Shown piece after piece: positions 1-8,230 of a stretch of 64,000 nt of DNA; the first letter of the stretch is position 1; every line of letters begins with the position of its first letter. Position numbers and translations under genes: made by a program. This DNA is from Streptomyces monashensis (GTDB taxonomy: Bacteria; Actinomycetota; Actinomycetes; Streptomycetales; Streptomycetaceae): positions 124,001 to 188,000 of the forward strand of contig NZ_MLYO01000035.1 in the NCBI RefSeq assembly GCF_001866665.1, given 5' to 3'. A model generated the notes under the pieces. The model ran no database searches. It was not told the DNA's origin and saw nothing but the letters and a program-made list of their open reading frames with translations.

Positions 1-327
1 GCGGGAGGTGGCGGTGGCGGCGCCCCGGACGGGGAGCGGGCGGTGGATGTCCAGGCGCTGCCCGCCGTGCAGCACCCTGGCGAGGTCGACCTCCACGCCC
101 GGCATGGACAGACCGCTGATCACGCCGGGCGAGCCGGCGCCCGCGACGGTGGCGAAGCTGGGCAGGACGTGCAGCCGGGACTCCAGGGTGTAGCGCAGCT
201 CGTCGGGATCGGTGGCGGGGAGGCCGGCGCCGATGCCGAGGTGGTAGAGCTGGACGTCCTTGTGGTCCCAGGTGATCTCGCCGGTCCGGGGTTCGGCGGC
301 GAGGGCCACCGCTTCGTCGATAGGCAT
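1..327 (-). CDS. MaoC/hydratase-2 family enoyl-CoA hydratase (C-terminus outside window)
   Basis: Partial gene reading off the left edge; 109 codons are visible. The N-terminus (residues 1-40) has the W-D-x-K-D-V-Q-L-Y-H-L-G-I-G-A-G pattern typical of the first hot-dog fold of 2-enoyl-CoA hydratase 2 (MFE-2/HtdZ/Hsd4B type), which hydrates acyl-CoA intermediates in fatty-acid or steroid side-chain beta-oxidation. The catalytic second hot-dog domain would lie beyond the window. The start at 327 has an AGGAG box 5 nt upstream. A KstR-type box (414-427) and a CTGAC-N5-GTCAG repeat (475-489) lie upstream, which links the gene to the thiolase and P450 genes further along. Steroid-side-chain specificity is inferred from that context. 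Confidence 0.8.
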   Translation of the reverse strand, partial: MPIDEAVALAAEPRTGEITWDHKDVQLYHLGIGAGLPATDPDELRYTLESRLHVLPSFATVAGAGSPGVISGLSMPGVEVDLARVLHGGQRLDIHRPLPVRGAATATSR

Positions 328-413
328 TCGGCTCCTGACGTGGGCTGCGCGGTGAAAGACCCCGGCACGGCCGTCCGCACCGTCGGCCGCACCGAGGTCG
401 CTACGGGCCGATC

Positions 414-427
414 TAGAACGCGTTCCA
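414..427. promoter_or_regulatory. KstR-type operator upstream of the MaoC gene
   Basis: TAGAACGCGTTCCA matches the mycobacterial KstR consensus TnnAACnnGTTnnA at every fixed position. It lies 87 nt upstream of the start at 327. A TetR protein closely resembling KstR is encoded at 17984-18643. Confidence 0.75.
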
Positions 428-474
428 GTCCGGCGCCCCTTGTATAGCCGAGCACTCCGCACTTGTGAAGGCTC

Positions 475-489
475 CTGACGATGTGTCAG
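475..489. promoter_or_regulatory. Perfect inverted repeat CTGAC-N5-GTCAG
   Basis: CTGACGATGTGTCAG. The same spaced repeat recurs upstream of the Ltp-type thiolase, F420-type oxidoreductase, aldehyde dehydrogenase and CYP125 genes. Here it lies 148 nt upstream of the MaoC gene and 87 nt upstream of the ABC ATPase, so its target is ambiguous. The binding protein is unknown. Confidence 0.5.
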
Positions 490-575
490 ATGTCGTCGGC
501 AGTGACATTTGTACTGCCCGAGTCCGTACATGCGCATCTGTCGCGCCCCACGGCCGGGCCCGTAGCGTCGTGGCC

Positions 576-1570
576 ATGACGCAACGGGGACGACGGGAAC
601 AACGGGGCCGGCCGGGACCGCGAGGAGGCGCCGTCTCCTTCACGGGGGCGGTCAAGACGTACGGCGAGATCCGCGCCGTGGACGGCGTCGACCTGGACAT
701 CGCGCCCGGCGAGACCGTGGCCCTGCTGGGCCGCAACGGCGCCGGCAAGTCGACCACGATCGGACTGCTGCTCGGGCTGTACGAGCCCGACGCGGGCACT
801 GTGGAGCTGTTCGGGGCGCCGCCCGAGCGGTCGGTGCGCGCGGGCCGGGTGGGCGCGATGCTCCAGGAGGCGCGGCCGGTGCCCCGGGTCACGGTCGGCG
901 AGCTGGTCGCGTTCGTCGCCTCCCTCCCCCACGCTCGGCTCCGCTCGCGCGGGGGGACCCCCACCCCGGCGCCGATGCCGGTGGCCCGGGCGCTGGAGCT
1001 GGCCGGCATCGCCGACCTGGCCGGGCGGCGGGTGGACCGGCTGTCCGGCGGGCAGGTGCAGCGGGTGCGGTTCGCGGTCGCGCTGGCCGGGGACCCGGCG
1101 CTGCTGGTGCTGGACGAGCCGACGGCGGCGCTCGACGTGGAGGCCCGGCGCGCCTTCTGGGCTCCATGCGCGATTACGCCCGGCTCGGCCACACCGTGCT
1201 GTTCTCCACGCACTACCTGGAGGAGGCCGACGACCACGCGGACCGGATCCTGATCATCGACCGGGGCCGGATCGTCGCCGACGGCACCGGCGAGGAACTG
1301 CGCCGCGCGGCGGGCGGCAACCTGGTCTCGCTCGACCTGGCGGGCCGCGACCCGGAGGGACTGGCCCTGCTGCCCGGGGTCCGCTCGGTGGAGGTACGGG
1401 GCGAGCGGGCGCGGCTGCGCACGGACGACTCGGACGCCACGGTGATCGCACTGGCGGAACTGGGGGCGATACGGGGGCTGGAGGTGGCGCCGGCGTCCCT
1501 GGACGACGCCTTCCTGACGCTGACCGGCCCCCGGACCGTCCCCGACTCCCACGACCTGGAGCCCCGCTGA
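576..1570 (+). pseudogene. ABC transporter ATP-binding subunit, frameshifted
   Basis: ATPase of an ABC-2 exporter. The first frame carries Walker A (GRNGAGKST, about residues 52-60), the signature LSGGQ and Walker B (LLVLDEPT). At the GGG run 1159-1161 the frame breaks and the rest (H-loop STHYLEE onward) continues in the -1 frame to 1570. Restoring one G would give F-W-G-S-M-R-D-Y and a single ORF of about 331 residues. No slippery heptamer is present, so this is a one-base deletion or a sequencing error in a G run rather than programmed frameshifting. A Streptomyces-type hairpin repeat (924-964) is also inserted in frame before the signature motif. The stop overlaps the permease start (TGATG). 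Confidence 0.85.
924..964. repeat. Small hairpin repeat inserted in frame in the ABC ATPase gene
   Basis: A C-run, a GCTCGGCTCCGCTCGCGC core and a G-run/C-run flank give a strong fold-back. Elements of this type are scattered through Streptomyces genomes (recollection). Here it adds about 14 arginine/proline/glycine-rich residues between the Q-loop region and the LSGGQ motif. Confidence 0.6.
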
Positions 1571-2286
1571 TGCTCGCCTACGTCCGTCTGGAAACCCGCC
1601 GCACGCTCCGCGACCCCGGCTTCGTCATCGGCGGCATCGCCATGCCGGTGCTGATGTACCTGCTGTTCACGAACATCGGCCAGTACGACGGGGGTTGGAA
1701 GGCGGCGTCGATGGTCGGCATGGCCGCCTACGGCGCCGTCGGTTCGGCCCTCAACACCGGAAGCGCCGTCGCCGAGGACCGCGCCGTCGGCTGGCTGCGG
1801 CAGCTGCGCGTGACCCCGATGACCCCGCGCGAGGTGGTGACCGGGCGGACCCTGACCGGCACGGTGACGGTGCTGCCCGCGATCCTCGCCGTGCTGGCGG
1901 CGGGCGGGCTGGTCAACGGGGTGCGGCTGGCCCCGTGGCAGTGGGCGGCGACCGCGCTGCTGCTGTGGCTCGGCTCGCTGCCGTTCACCCTGCTCGGCCT
2001 CGGCAACGGCTACCGGCTGACCGGGCCCGCCACGGGGGTGACGAACATGCTGTGCGGCCTGGGGCTCTCGGTGCTCGGCGGGCTGTGGTTCCCCGTCAGT
2101 CTCTTTCCCGGCTGGCTGCGTGCCGTGTCGGCGTACACCCCCACCCACCGGTTCGCCCAGCTGGGCGCCGCCGTCACGGAGGGGCGCGCGCCGGGAACCG
2201 GTGCCATCATCGTGCTGACGGCGTGGCTGGGACTTTTCGGTTCGTACGCTGTGCTGTCGTACCGCCGCGGGGCGGGCACGGTCTGA
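1570..2286 (+). CDS. ABC-2 type transporter permease
   Basis: Integral membrane subunit of 238 residues with about six hydrophobic segments, in the ABC-2 permease layout: an N-terminal amphipathic stretch, a first segment near residue 17, a conserved central region rich in G/S/A, and a final segment near residue 215. It should form the channel with the ATPase encoded immediately upstream; the start overlaps that gene's stop. The downstream histidine kinase follows after 14 nt, so the exporter and sensor are probably co-transcribed, a common arrangement in which the two-component system controls drug or lipid export. The substrate cannot be told from sequence. Confidence 0.88.
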   Translation: MLAYVRLETRRTLRDPGFVIGGIAMPVLMYLLFTNIGQYDGGWKAASMVGMAAYGAVGSALNTGSAVAEDRAVGWLRQLRVTPMTPREVVTGRTLTGTVTVLPAILAVLAAGGLVNGVRLAPWQWAATALLLWLGSLPFTLLGLGNGYRLTGPATGVTNMLCGLGLSVLGGLWFPVSLFPGWLRAVSAYTPTHRFAQLGAAVTEGRAPGTGAIIVLTAWLGLFGSYAVLSYRRGAGTV

Positions 2287-2300
2287 CGGGGGGAACCGAT

Positions 2301-3620
2301 ATGTCGTGGAAGTCTTGGATGTCGTTGATACGGGGAATTCAATGCCGGGCACGCTCCTGGCAGGCGACGCGGCTCGAATGGAGGGCGGAGCGCGACCGCT
2401 GGAAGGCCGACCACAAGCGCTTCACCGCCGCGGCGCGCGCCGCCAGGAAGACGGGCAAGTCCCCGGCCGCCGACCACCCGGGCCCGCCGCCCACCGGCTA
2501 CGCACTGCTGCCCTGGCTGCTGATGGGGATGGGCTCCTTCTCCAACCTCCTCCAGGGCAAGACCCCGAACCCGCTGATCGGCGGCCTGGGCCTGCTGCTC
2601 TTCAACTCGCTGTACGTCTACGTCACCTTCCGCTCCTTCCACCGTGAGAAGCGCGAGGCGGTCTCCACCCGCGTGGCGCTGGCGATCATGGCCCTGCTGA
2701 CCACGGGCCTGGCCCTCGGCTACGGCGGCAACTGGCTGCTGTTCTTCCCCCTGCTGGGCCTTGCGACGGGGGCGACGCTGCGCGGCCCGTGGCTGGGCCG
2801 GACGGGCATCCTGCTGGCCGCGTACGCGGGCGCGATCTCCGGCGTCCACGAGGGCTCGGACGCGGTCAACATCGCCTACGCCACGTTCCTCTCCAGCATG
2901 GTGACCGCCGCGATCCTCGGCCTGTCCGAGGCGGTACGGGAACTGCGGGCCGCGCGCGAGGAGCTGGCGCGGCGCGCGGTGGAGAAGGAGCGGATGCGGT
3001 TCTCGCGGGATCTGCACGATCTGCTCGGGCACACGCTGTCGGTGATCGTGGTGAAGTCGGAGGCGGCCCGGCGGCTGGCCCCGCGCGACATGGACGCCGC
3101 GCTGGGCCAGATCGCGGACATCGAGTCGGTGGGCCGGCAGGCGCTCACCGAGATCCGCGAGGCGGTGACCGGCTACCGCGAGGGAAGCCTGGCCACCGAG
3201 CTGACCCGGGCCCGCTCGGCGCTCTCGGCGGCGAGCATCGAGCCGCGGGTCCGCCAGTCCGGGGTGCCGCTCGCCCCGCAGACCGAGGCGCTGCTCGGCT
3301 GGGTGGTGCGCGAGGCGGTGACCAACGTGGTCCGGCACAGCGACGCGAGCCGCTGCGAGATCGCCGTCGAGAGCGGCGCCGAACAGGCCCGGCTCACCGT
3401 CACCGACAACGGCACGGGCAGGCCGGTCAGCAGGCCCCAGCAGGGCATCGGCGGTACGGGTCTGACGGGGCTGACCGAGCGCCTCGCGGCGGCGGGCGGC
3501 TCCCTCACGGCCGGCCCGTCGCCGCGCGGCGGCTTCACGGTCACCGCCGAACTCCCGGTGGAGTCAGCGGAGTCGGCCGAGTCGTCGGACTTCGTGGTTA
3601 CGGCGCCCAGGGCGTACTGA
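2301..3620 (+). CDS. DesK-type sensor histidine kinase
   Basis: 439-residue membrane sensor kinase. An N-terminal basic stretch is followed by about five or six membrane segments (roughly residues 67-210), then a HisKA_3 dimerization domain with FSRDLHDLLGHTLSV, where His239 is the likely phosphorylated residue followed by the acidic D240. The HATPase domain has REAVTNVVRHS (N box) and DNGTG (G1). The ATG at 2301 has a purine-rich ribosome site. It is in operon with the exporter upstream. Its cognate regulator is probably the NarL-type gene at 6236, two inverted genes away. The last 23 nt overlap the convergent arabinofuranosidase gene. Confidence 0.93.
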   Translation: MSWKSWMSLIRGIQCRARSWQATRLEWRAERDRWKADHKRFTAAARAARKTGKSPAADHPGPPPTGYALLPWLLMGMGSFSNLLQGKTPNPLIGGLGLLLFNSLYVYVTFRSFHREKREAVSTRVALAIMALLTTGLALGYGGNWLLFFPLLGLATGATLRGPWLGRTGILLAAYAGAISGVHEGSDAVNIAYATFLSSMVTAAILGLSEAVRELRAAREELARRAVEKERMRFSRDLHDLLGHTLSVIVVKSEAARRLAPRDMDAALGQIADIESVGRQALTEIREAVTGYREGSLATELTRARSALSAASIEPRVRQSGVPLAPQTEALLGWVVREAVTNVVRHSDASRCEIAVESGAEQARLTVTDNGTGRPVSRPQQGIGGTGLTGLTERLAAAGGSLTAGPSPRGGFTVTAELPVESAESAESSDFVVTAPRAY

Positions 3621-5160
3621 CGGCCCAGCTCACGTCGTCGGTCCAGGACGTGCTGCTGTCGAAGGCGTTGGACCCGCCGTCGCTCGCTATGTAGAGGTTG
3701 TAGTCGTAGTGGCGCAGGTATCTCGTGGGGTAGTTGTACGAGGCGAACGAGGTGCCGGTGCCGCTCTTGCCGGTCTGCGGGCAGAAGGTGGCGTCCTGCC
3801 GGAACTGGGCGGTGCCGTCCATCGGTTGCCGGTAGAGCTTGAAGTCGGAGTGGCGCAGGAAGTCGCCGGGGTAGTTGCGCGACTCGAAGGAGACGCAGGA
3901 GCTGTCGGCGAGGCCCTTGCGCACGATCCAGGTGGCGTCGTTCTTGTCGAGGGCGGAGCTGGACGAGGTGACGGACGACAGCACGCCCGCGTTGTTCTGG
4001 TGCCGGACGTAGTCGCTGGTGCAGCAGGACGTGGTCGCGCGCAGGGAGATCTCGGAGCCGGCGTTCAGCGTGCCGGCGGCGCCGGTCGCGCCGCCGTAGC
4101 CGACGGAGACGATGTTCGACTGCACGGAGTTGTCGGCGGCGTCCGTCGGGATGCCGGAGGTCATCACGCCCTCGAAGAAGGACCCGATGGAGCCGTTGCT
4201 GTTGTCACCACCGGTGCCGAGGACGATCGCGCCCTCCTGGTGCATCGGGGAGTACCCGCTCGTGGTCGGCTCACCGCCTGAATAGGTGGTCGTGAGCCCG
4301 CCCGATTGCGCATTCCCCCATTTGAGCGCGAAATGGTCCTGCCCGTTGTTCTTGAGGAGTGCGGTCACGAACGGCAGCGCGCCGGTGCCGGTGTCGGAGG
4401 AGTTCTTGCTGTATCCGGCGTCGGACTGGAACAGCCCGTTCTCCAGGTCGGCCTGCACCCAGGGTCCGGAGCCGTAGCACGGCGAGAACCAGCACTCGGT
4501 GCCGAAGTTGATGGCGTCCATGTGCCCGTTGCCGGTGTCCTTGTTGTTGGTCTCGGCGTTGCCGTAGTCGAAGCAGCAGGAGCCGTTGACGTGGGTGCCG
4601 GAGGTCACCATGTACATCCCCTCGGCGGCGCCGTTGGTGGCGACGCCCGAGGTGGCGTCGTTGCGGTAGCCCATGCCGGCGGAGATCTCCAGGCCGTAGA
4701 CCTGGTGGCCGCCGACGGTCACCGGCAGCGCGTCCGCGGGCGCCCCGACATCGGCCTTGCCGGCCCCGCCCGCGCCCTCGACCGTGAGGTCGTTGTGGCG
4801 GGCGGACTGGTCGTAGATCCGGGTGACGATGCAGGTCGTGCCCGAGCAGAAGGAGTCCTGGGCGGCGGCGTCGGCGTAGCCGCCGGCGGACAGCAGCCCG
4901 ATGTTCCTCGTGGCGCCGTCCGAGGCGCGCTGCACCTGGTACAGCGAGCCGTTGTACGACGAGTACAGCGCCCGGACCATGCTGTGCGCGGCGACACAGG
5001 GGGTGCCCGCGGCGGCGTAGACGTCACAGGGCAGCGAACCCGCGGCGGCCGCCTGGGGCGCGCCGGTGCCGAGGAGCAGCGCGGCGACGGTGGCACAGAC
5101 GGCGAGCGCGGAGAGGACGGCGCTTCTCAGACGCCCTGGGCGGGAGGTTCCGGGGAGCAA
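3598..5160 (-). CDS. abfB: Secreted alpha-L-arabinofuranosidase (GH54 catalytic plus CBM42)
   Basis: 520 residues: signal peptide ending near residue 40, a GH54-type catalytic domain rich in paired cysteines (SCCFDYGNAETNN, TECWFSPCYG) to about residue 360, then an AbfB/CBM42 beta-trefoil with repeated YVRHQN, FLRHSDF and YLRHYDYNL motifs. The enzyme removes arabinofuranosyl side chains from arabinoxylan and related plant polymers outside the cell. The most likely start is TTG with GAGGTG 5 nt upstream. It sits between the kinase and regulator of one two-component system and converges on the kinase gene, which suggests insertion. An inverted repeat at 5212-5231 lies in its promoter region. 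Confidence 0.92.
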   Translation of the reverse strand: MLPGTSRPGRLRSAVLSALAVCATVAALLLGTGAPQAAAAGSLPCDVYAAAGTPCVAAHSMVRALYSSYNGSLYQVQRASDGATRNIGLLSAGGYADAAAQDSFCSGTTCIVTRIYDQSARHNDLTVEGAGGAGKADVGAPADALPVTVGGHQVYGLEISAGMGYRNDATSGVATNGAAEGMYMVTSGTHVNGSCCFDYGNAETNNKDTGNGHMDAINFGTECWFSPCYGSGPWVQADLENGLFQSDAGYSKNSSDTGTGALPFVTALLKNNGQDHFALKWGNAQSGGLTTTYSGGEPTTSGYSPMHQEGAIVLGTGGDNSNGSIGSFFEGVMTSGIPTDAADNSVQSNIVSVGYGGATGAAGTLNAGSEISLRATTSCCTSDYVRHQNNAGVLSSVTSSSSALDKNDATWIVRKGLADSSCVSFESRNYPGDFLRHSDFKLYRQPMDGTAQFRQDATFCPQTGKSGTGTSFASYNYPTRYLRHYDYNLYIASDGGSNAFDSSTSWTDDVSWAVSTPWAP

Positions 5161-5211
5161 GGTGCACCTCAGTTCGTGTGGGGCAGCGGTGCGTTCGTAA
5201 TCTCGGACAAC

Positions 5212-5231
5212 GTTCGACCGAAATACCGAAC
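5212..5231. promoter_or_regulatory. Inverted repeat upstream of the arabinofuranosidase gene
   Basis: GTTCG-N10-CGAAC lies 52 nt upstream of the start, a position suited to a sugar-responsive repressor. No regulator gene is adjacent. The rest of the gap between this gene and the methyltransferase (5161-5335) shows nothing else I recognise. Confidence 0.3.
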
Positions 5232-5335
5232 CTATTCCACTGCTGAATTACCGGGGATTTCTTGAAATGCAGGGGCGATTGTTTGGGCGCCGCCGAAGGC
5301 CGTCAAGACCCGCCGCACCGGAACATGCGATTTCT

Positions 5336-6136
5336 TTAATCGGCGGCTACTGCCCGCGCCGCGAGCAACGGCTGGAAGAAACCCGTCTCTTCGGGCATCA
5401 GCCAGACGATGTCCGCGAATCCCTCGGCGGCGGCGAATCCGGCGAGCCGCTCCCGCTTGATCGCCCAGTAGCTCGCCGACCGGACCCGCACGCGCCACTC
5501 CCCCCGGCCCTGCCCCTCCCCCTCCCCCTGCGCCAGCAGCAGCTGGAAGTGCTCCAGGTCGTAGCGCTCACCGTCCTCGCGCCAGTGCCACAGCTGGAAG
5601 CTGACGGCCCGCCCGGTGCCGTCGGCGGACGCGTGCACCTGCGGGAGCGTCGAGGCCGGACGCTCCCGCCGCAGGTCGTCGTAGGCACGGGTACTGACGA
5701 GCAGCCGCCCGCCCGGACGCAGCACCCGGCGCATCTCGGCGAGCGCGGCCCGCACGTCCCGCTCGGTGAGCAGGTGGGGCAGCGCGTTGTCGGCACAGAC
5801 GACCGCGTCGAACCGGCCTCCGGCGAAGGGCAGTTGCCGCATGTCGGCCACCGCGGCGGCCAGCCCCGCCCCCAGCCGCCCGGCCTCCCTCCCGGCCCGC
5901 GCGACAGCCCGGGCGCTGACGTCGGTCCCGACGACCCGGTGCCCGCGCAGGGCGAGCCCGAGCGCCTGCGTCCCGATCCCGCAGGCACAGTCCAGCACGG
6001 CCGCACGCTCCCGCCCGATCAGGGCGTCGAGCGCGGCACCCTGGCGGCGGAGGGACGCCTCCCAGTCCGCGTAGATCAGGTGGTAGTCGTCGGCCAGCTC
6101 GTCGTAGAAGCGGGACGTCGACGCGGCGTCGGGCAT
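5336..6136 (-). CDS. Class I SAM-dependent methyltransferase
   Basis: 266 residues with a standard Rossmann methyltransferase core: motif I VLDCACGIGTQALGLAL (about residues 47-63), an acidic loop at GTDVSA, motif II FDAVVCADNALPHL, and RVLRPGGRLLVST after it. A short low-complexity Gly/Glu/Gln run near residue 205 looks like a loop expansion. The start is probably leaderless: TAGTGT at 6143-6148 (complement) ends 6 nt before the ATG. The substrate is unknown. It lies back to back with the response regulator gene. Confidence 0.85.
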   Translation of the reverse strand: MPDAASTSRFYDELADDYHLIYADWEASLRRQGAALDALIGRERAAVLDCACGIGTQALGLALRGHRVVGTDVSARAVARAGREAGRLGAGLAAAVADMRQLPFAGGRFDAVVCADNALPHLLTERDVRAALAEMRRVLRPGGRLLVSTRAYDDLRRERPASTLPQVHASADGTGRAVSFQLWHWREDGERYDLEHFQLLLAQGEGEGQGRGEWRVRVRSASYWAIKRERLAGFAAAEGFADIVWLMPEETGFFQPLLAARAVAAD

Positions 6137-6163
6137 GGCGGCACACTACGACAGGCCCGCGAC

Positions 6164-6210
6164 GCCGGGATGGTCCAAGCGACACCCCCTGGCGCTCGGC
6201 GGATGCGGCC
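6164..6210. repeat. Dispersed 47-nt repeat, copy 1
   Basis: Similar over 47 nt (about four in five bases) to 48555-48601, sharing the core TCCAAGCG. It lies between the divergent methyltransferase and response-regulator genes, just upstream of the latter's -10 box. Confidence 0.5.
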
Positions 6211-6235
6211 GGGCCCGTGGCCGTACGCTGAGCCC

Positions 6236-6877
6236 ATGAACGAGATGCCCCGGGACGGCAGGCCCGCCACGTGCATCCGGGTTCTGCTCGCCGAGGACCA
6301 GGGGATGATGCGCGGGGCGCTCGCGCTGCTGCTCGGGATGGAGGACGACATCGAGGTCGTCGCCCAGGTCGCCCGGGGTGACGCGATCGTCGGGGAGGCG
6401 CTGCTGCACCGGCCGGACGTGGCCCTGCTGGACATCGAACTCCCGGGCGCGAGCGGGCTGGACGCGGCGGCGGAGCTGCGCGAGCAGGCGCCCGACTGCC
6501 GCGTGCTGATCCTCACCACCTTCGGCCGGCCCGGCTACCTGCGCCGGGCCATGGAGGCCGGAGCGGCCGGGTTCCTCGTCAAGGACGGTCCCGTGGAGGA
6601 CCTGGCCGCGGCCATCCGTCGGGTGCTCACCGGCGAGACCGTGGTCGACCCCGCGCTGGCCGCCGCCGCGCTCAGCGCCGGGCCGAGCCCGCTGACGGCC
6701 CGGGAGCGCGACGTGCTGAAGGCGTCGGTGGACGGCGCGACGGTCGCCGACATCGCCGGCCGGCTGCATCTGTCCGAGTCCACCGTCCGCAACTATCTGT
6801 CCTCGGCGATCGGCAAGACGGCCACCCGGAACCGGGCGGAGGCGGTACGGGAGGCCCGGCAGCAGGGATGGCTCTGA
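6236..6877 (+). CDS. NarL/FixJ-family response regulator
   Basis: 213 residues. The receiver domain has acidic residues near 20-21, the phosphorylated Asp at about 66 (DVALLDIELPG), a switch Thr in LILTTFG and the conserved Lys in FLVKDG. The C-terminal LuxR-type helix-turn-helix starts at LTARERDVL and includes the recognition helix LHLSESTVRNYLSSAI. It is predicted to bind DNA on phosphorylation by a HisKA_3 kinase; the only one in the window is at 2301-3620. The start is probably leaderless: TACGCT (6224-6229) ends 6 nt before the ATG. The 3' end is separated by 4 nt from the convergent thiolase gene. Confidence 0.93.
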   Translation: MNEMPRDGRPATCIRVLLAEDQGMMRGALALLLGMEDDIEVVAQVARGDAIVGEALLHRPDVALLDIELPGASGLDAAAELREQAPDCRVLILTTFGRPGYLRRAMEAGAAGFLVKDGPVEDLAAAIRRVLTGETVVDPALAAAALSAGPSPLTARERDVLKASVDGATVADIAGRLHLSESTVRNYLSSAIGKTATRNRAEAVREARQQGWL

Positions 6878-6881
6878 CCGC

Positions 6882-8069
6882 CTACGCCGCCCGCAGCACC
6901 GTCACCACCGCCGCGCCGCCCAGCCCGATGTTGTGCGCGAGCCCCACCCGCGCCCCGGGCACCTGCCGCTCGTCCGCCCGGCCGCGCAACTGCCAGACCA
7001 GTTCGGCCGTCTGGGCCAGGCCGGTCGCGCCCAGCGGATGGCCCTTGGAGATCAGCCCCCCGGAGGGGTTCACCACCCAGCGGCCGCCGTACGTCGTCGC
7101 GCCCGACTCGACGAGCTTCCCGGACTCCCCCGCCTCGCACATGCCGAGCGCCTCGTACGTCAGCAGCTCGTTGACGGAGAAGCAGTCGTGCAGCTCGATC
7201 ACGTCGACGTCCTCGATGCCGAGCCCGGACAGCTCGTACGCCCGGCGCGCCGCCTCGCGCGACACCGGCTGCCCGACGACGTCGATGCAGGAACCGGAGG
7301 CGAAGGACTCCTCGGTGTCCGTGGCCATGGCCTGTCCGGCGATCTCCACGAGCCCGGTGAGCCCGCGCGCGTCCGCGAACCGCCGCGACACCACCACCGC
7401 GGCCGCCGCGCCGTCCGAGGTCGGCGAGCACTGGAGTTTGGTCAGCGGCCGGTGCACCATCCGGGCGGACAGGATGTCGGCCACCTCGTACACGTCCCGG
7501 AACTGCGCGTAGGGGTTGTGGGCGGAGTGCCGGTGGTTCTTGGCGGCGACGGCGGCGAGCTGCGCCTGTGTCGTGCCGTACCGCTCCATGTGCTCGCGGG
7601 CCGCGTCGCCGAAGATCTGCGCGGTCGGCGGGGCCTGCTCCAAGCCGTGCCGGGCGGCCATGACGCCGTAGTGCCGGGCCACGGGAGACGTCGAGAAGTC
7701 TCCGCCGTCCGCCCCACCGCCCAGCGCGCCCTTCTTCATCTTCTCGAAGCCCAGGGCCAGGACGCAGTCGGCCGCGCCGCCCTCGACGAGTTGCCGGGCG
7801 AGCATCAGGGCGGTCGAGCCGGTGGCGCAGTTGTTGTTGACGTTGTAGACGGGGACGCCGGTGAGACCCAGCTCATACACGGCGCGCTGACCGGCGGTGG
7901 AGGGCTGGAAGCAGTAGCCGACGGGAACCTGTTCCACATCCGCGTAGGCGATCCCGGCGTCGGCGAGGGCCGCCTCGCCCGCTTCCCGCACCATGTCCCA
8001 GTACTGCCATGAACGGGTCTCGGGCTTCTCGAACCTGGTCATCCCGACCCCGGCGACATAGGCCTTCAT
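6882..8069 (-). CDS. Lipid-transfer-protein type (SCP-2) thiolase, Ltp1-like
   Basis: 395 residues of the thiolase superfamily, SCP-x/lipid-transfer branch. The nucleophile Cys is in NVNNNCATGSTAL, and WVVNPSGGLISKGHPLGATG carries the active-site His. It resembles mycobacterial Ltp1 (recollection), proteins tied to steroid side-chain thiolysis or retro-aldol steps. I chose ATG 8069 over in-frame starts further upstream because the -10 box TAGTCT ends 8 nt before it and a KstR box lies in the spacer, so the transcript is probably leaderless. An upstream start would place the operator in coding sequence. Confidence 0.88.
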   Translation of the reverse strand: MKAYVAGVGMTRFEKPETRSWQYWDMVREAGEAALADAGIAYADVEQVPVGYCFQPSTAGQRAVYELGLTGVPVYNVNNNCATGSTALMLARQLVEGGAADCVLALGFEKMKKGALGGGADGGDFSTSPVARHYGVMAARHGLEQAPPTAQIFGDAAREHMERYGTTQAQLAAVAAKNHRHSAHNPYAQFRDVYEVADILSARMVHRPLTKLQCSPTSDGAAAAVVVSRRFADARGLTGLVEIAGQAMATDTEESFASGSCIDVVGQPVSREAARRAYELSGLGIEDVDVIELHDCFSVNELLTYEALGMCEAGESGKLVESGATTYGGRWVVNPSGGLISKGHPLGATGLAQTAELVWQLRGRADERQVPGARVGLAHNIGLGGAAVVTVLRAA

Positions 8070-8077
8070 GGCGCGCA

Positions 8078-8106
8078 AGACTAGAACGCGTTCCATCAAC
8101 CCACAA
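8078..8106 (-). promoter_or_regulatory. Promoter of the Ltp-type thiolase gene
   Basis: On the minus strand, -35 TTGTGG (8101-8106), 17-bp spacer and -10 TAGTCT (8078-8083). The expected start point coincides with the ATG at 8069. The CYP125 promoter has the same layout (TTGTGA, 17 bp, TACGGT). Confidence 0.65.
8082..8095. promoter_or_regulatory. KstR-type operator in the thiolase promoter
   Basis: TAGAACGCGTTCCA matches TnnAACnnGTTnnA fully and is identical over 14 nt to the box at 414-427. It overlaps the -10 and spacer, so a bound repressor would block RNA polymerase. Confidence 0.8.
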
Positions 8107-8109
8107 GAA

Positions 8110-8124
8110 TTGATGCACCGTCAG
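8110..8124. promoter_or_regulatory. CTGAC-N5-GTCAG-like repeat upstream of the thiolase
   Basis: TTGATGCACCGTCAG keeps 8 of 10 repeat positions and lies just upstream of the -35 element of the thiolase promoter. Confidence 0.4.
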
Positions 8125-8230
8125 AATCCCATGGGTGGGTCAAGGATCCGTTAGAAGCCCGAAGCAACGGAATAGTTGCCTGTGCATACGAGGTTTACCG
8201 GGCACTTATGTTCACGGGAGGCCTCACCCA

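Noticed and set aside
1150..1170. Programmed -1 frameshift in the ABC ATPase gene
   Set aside because: No X-XXY-YYZ slippery heptamer and no strong hairpin at the right distance; a deletion in a G run is simpler.
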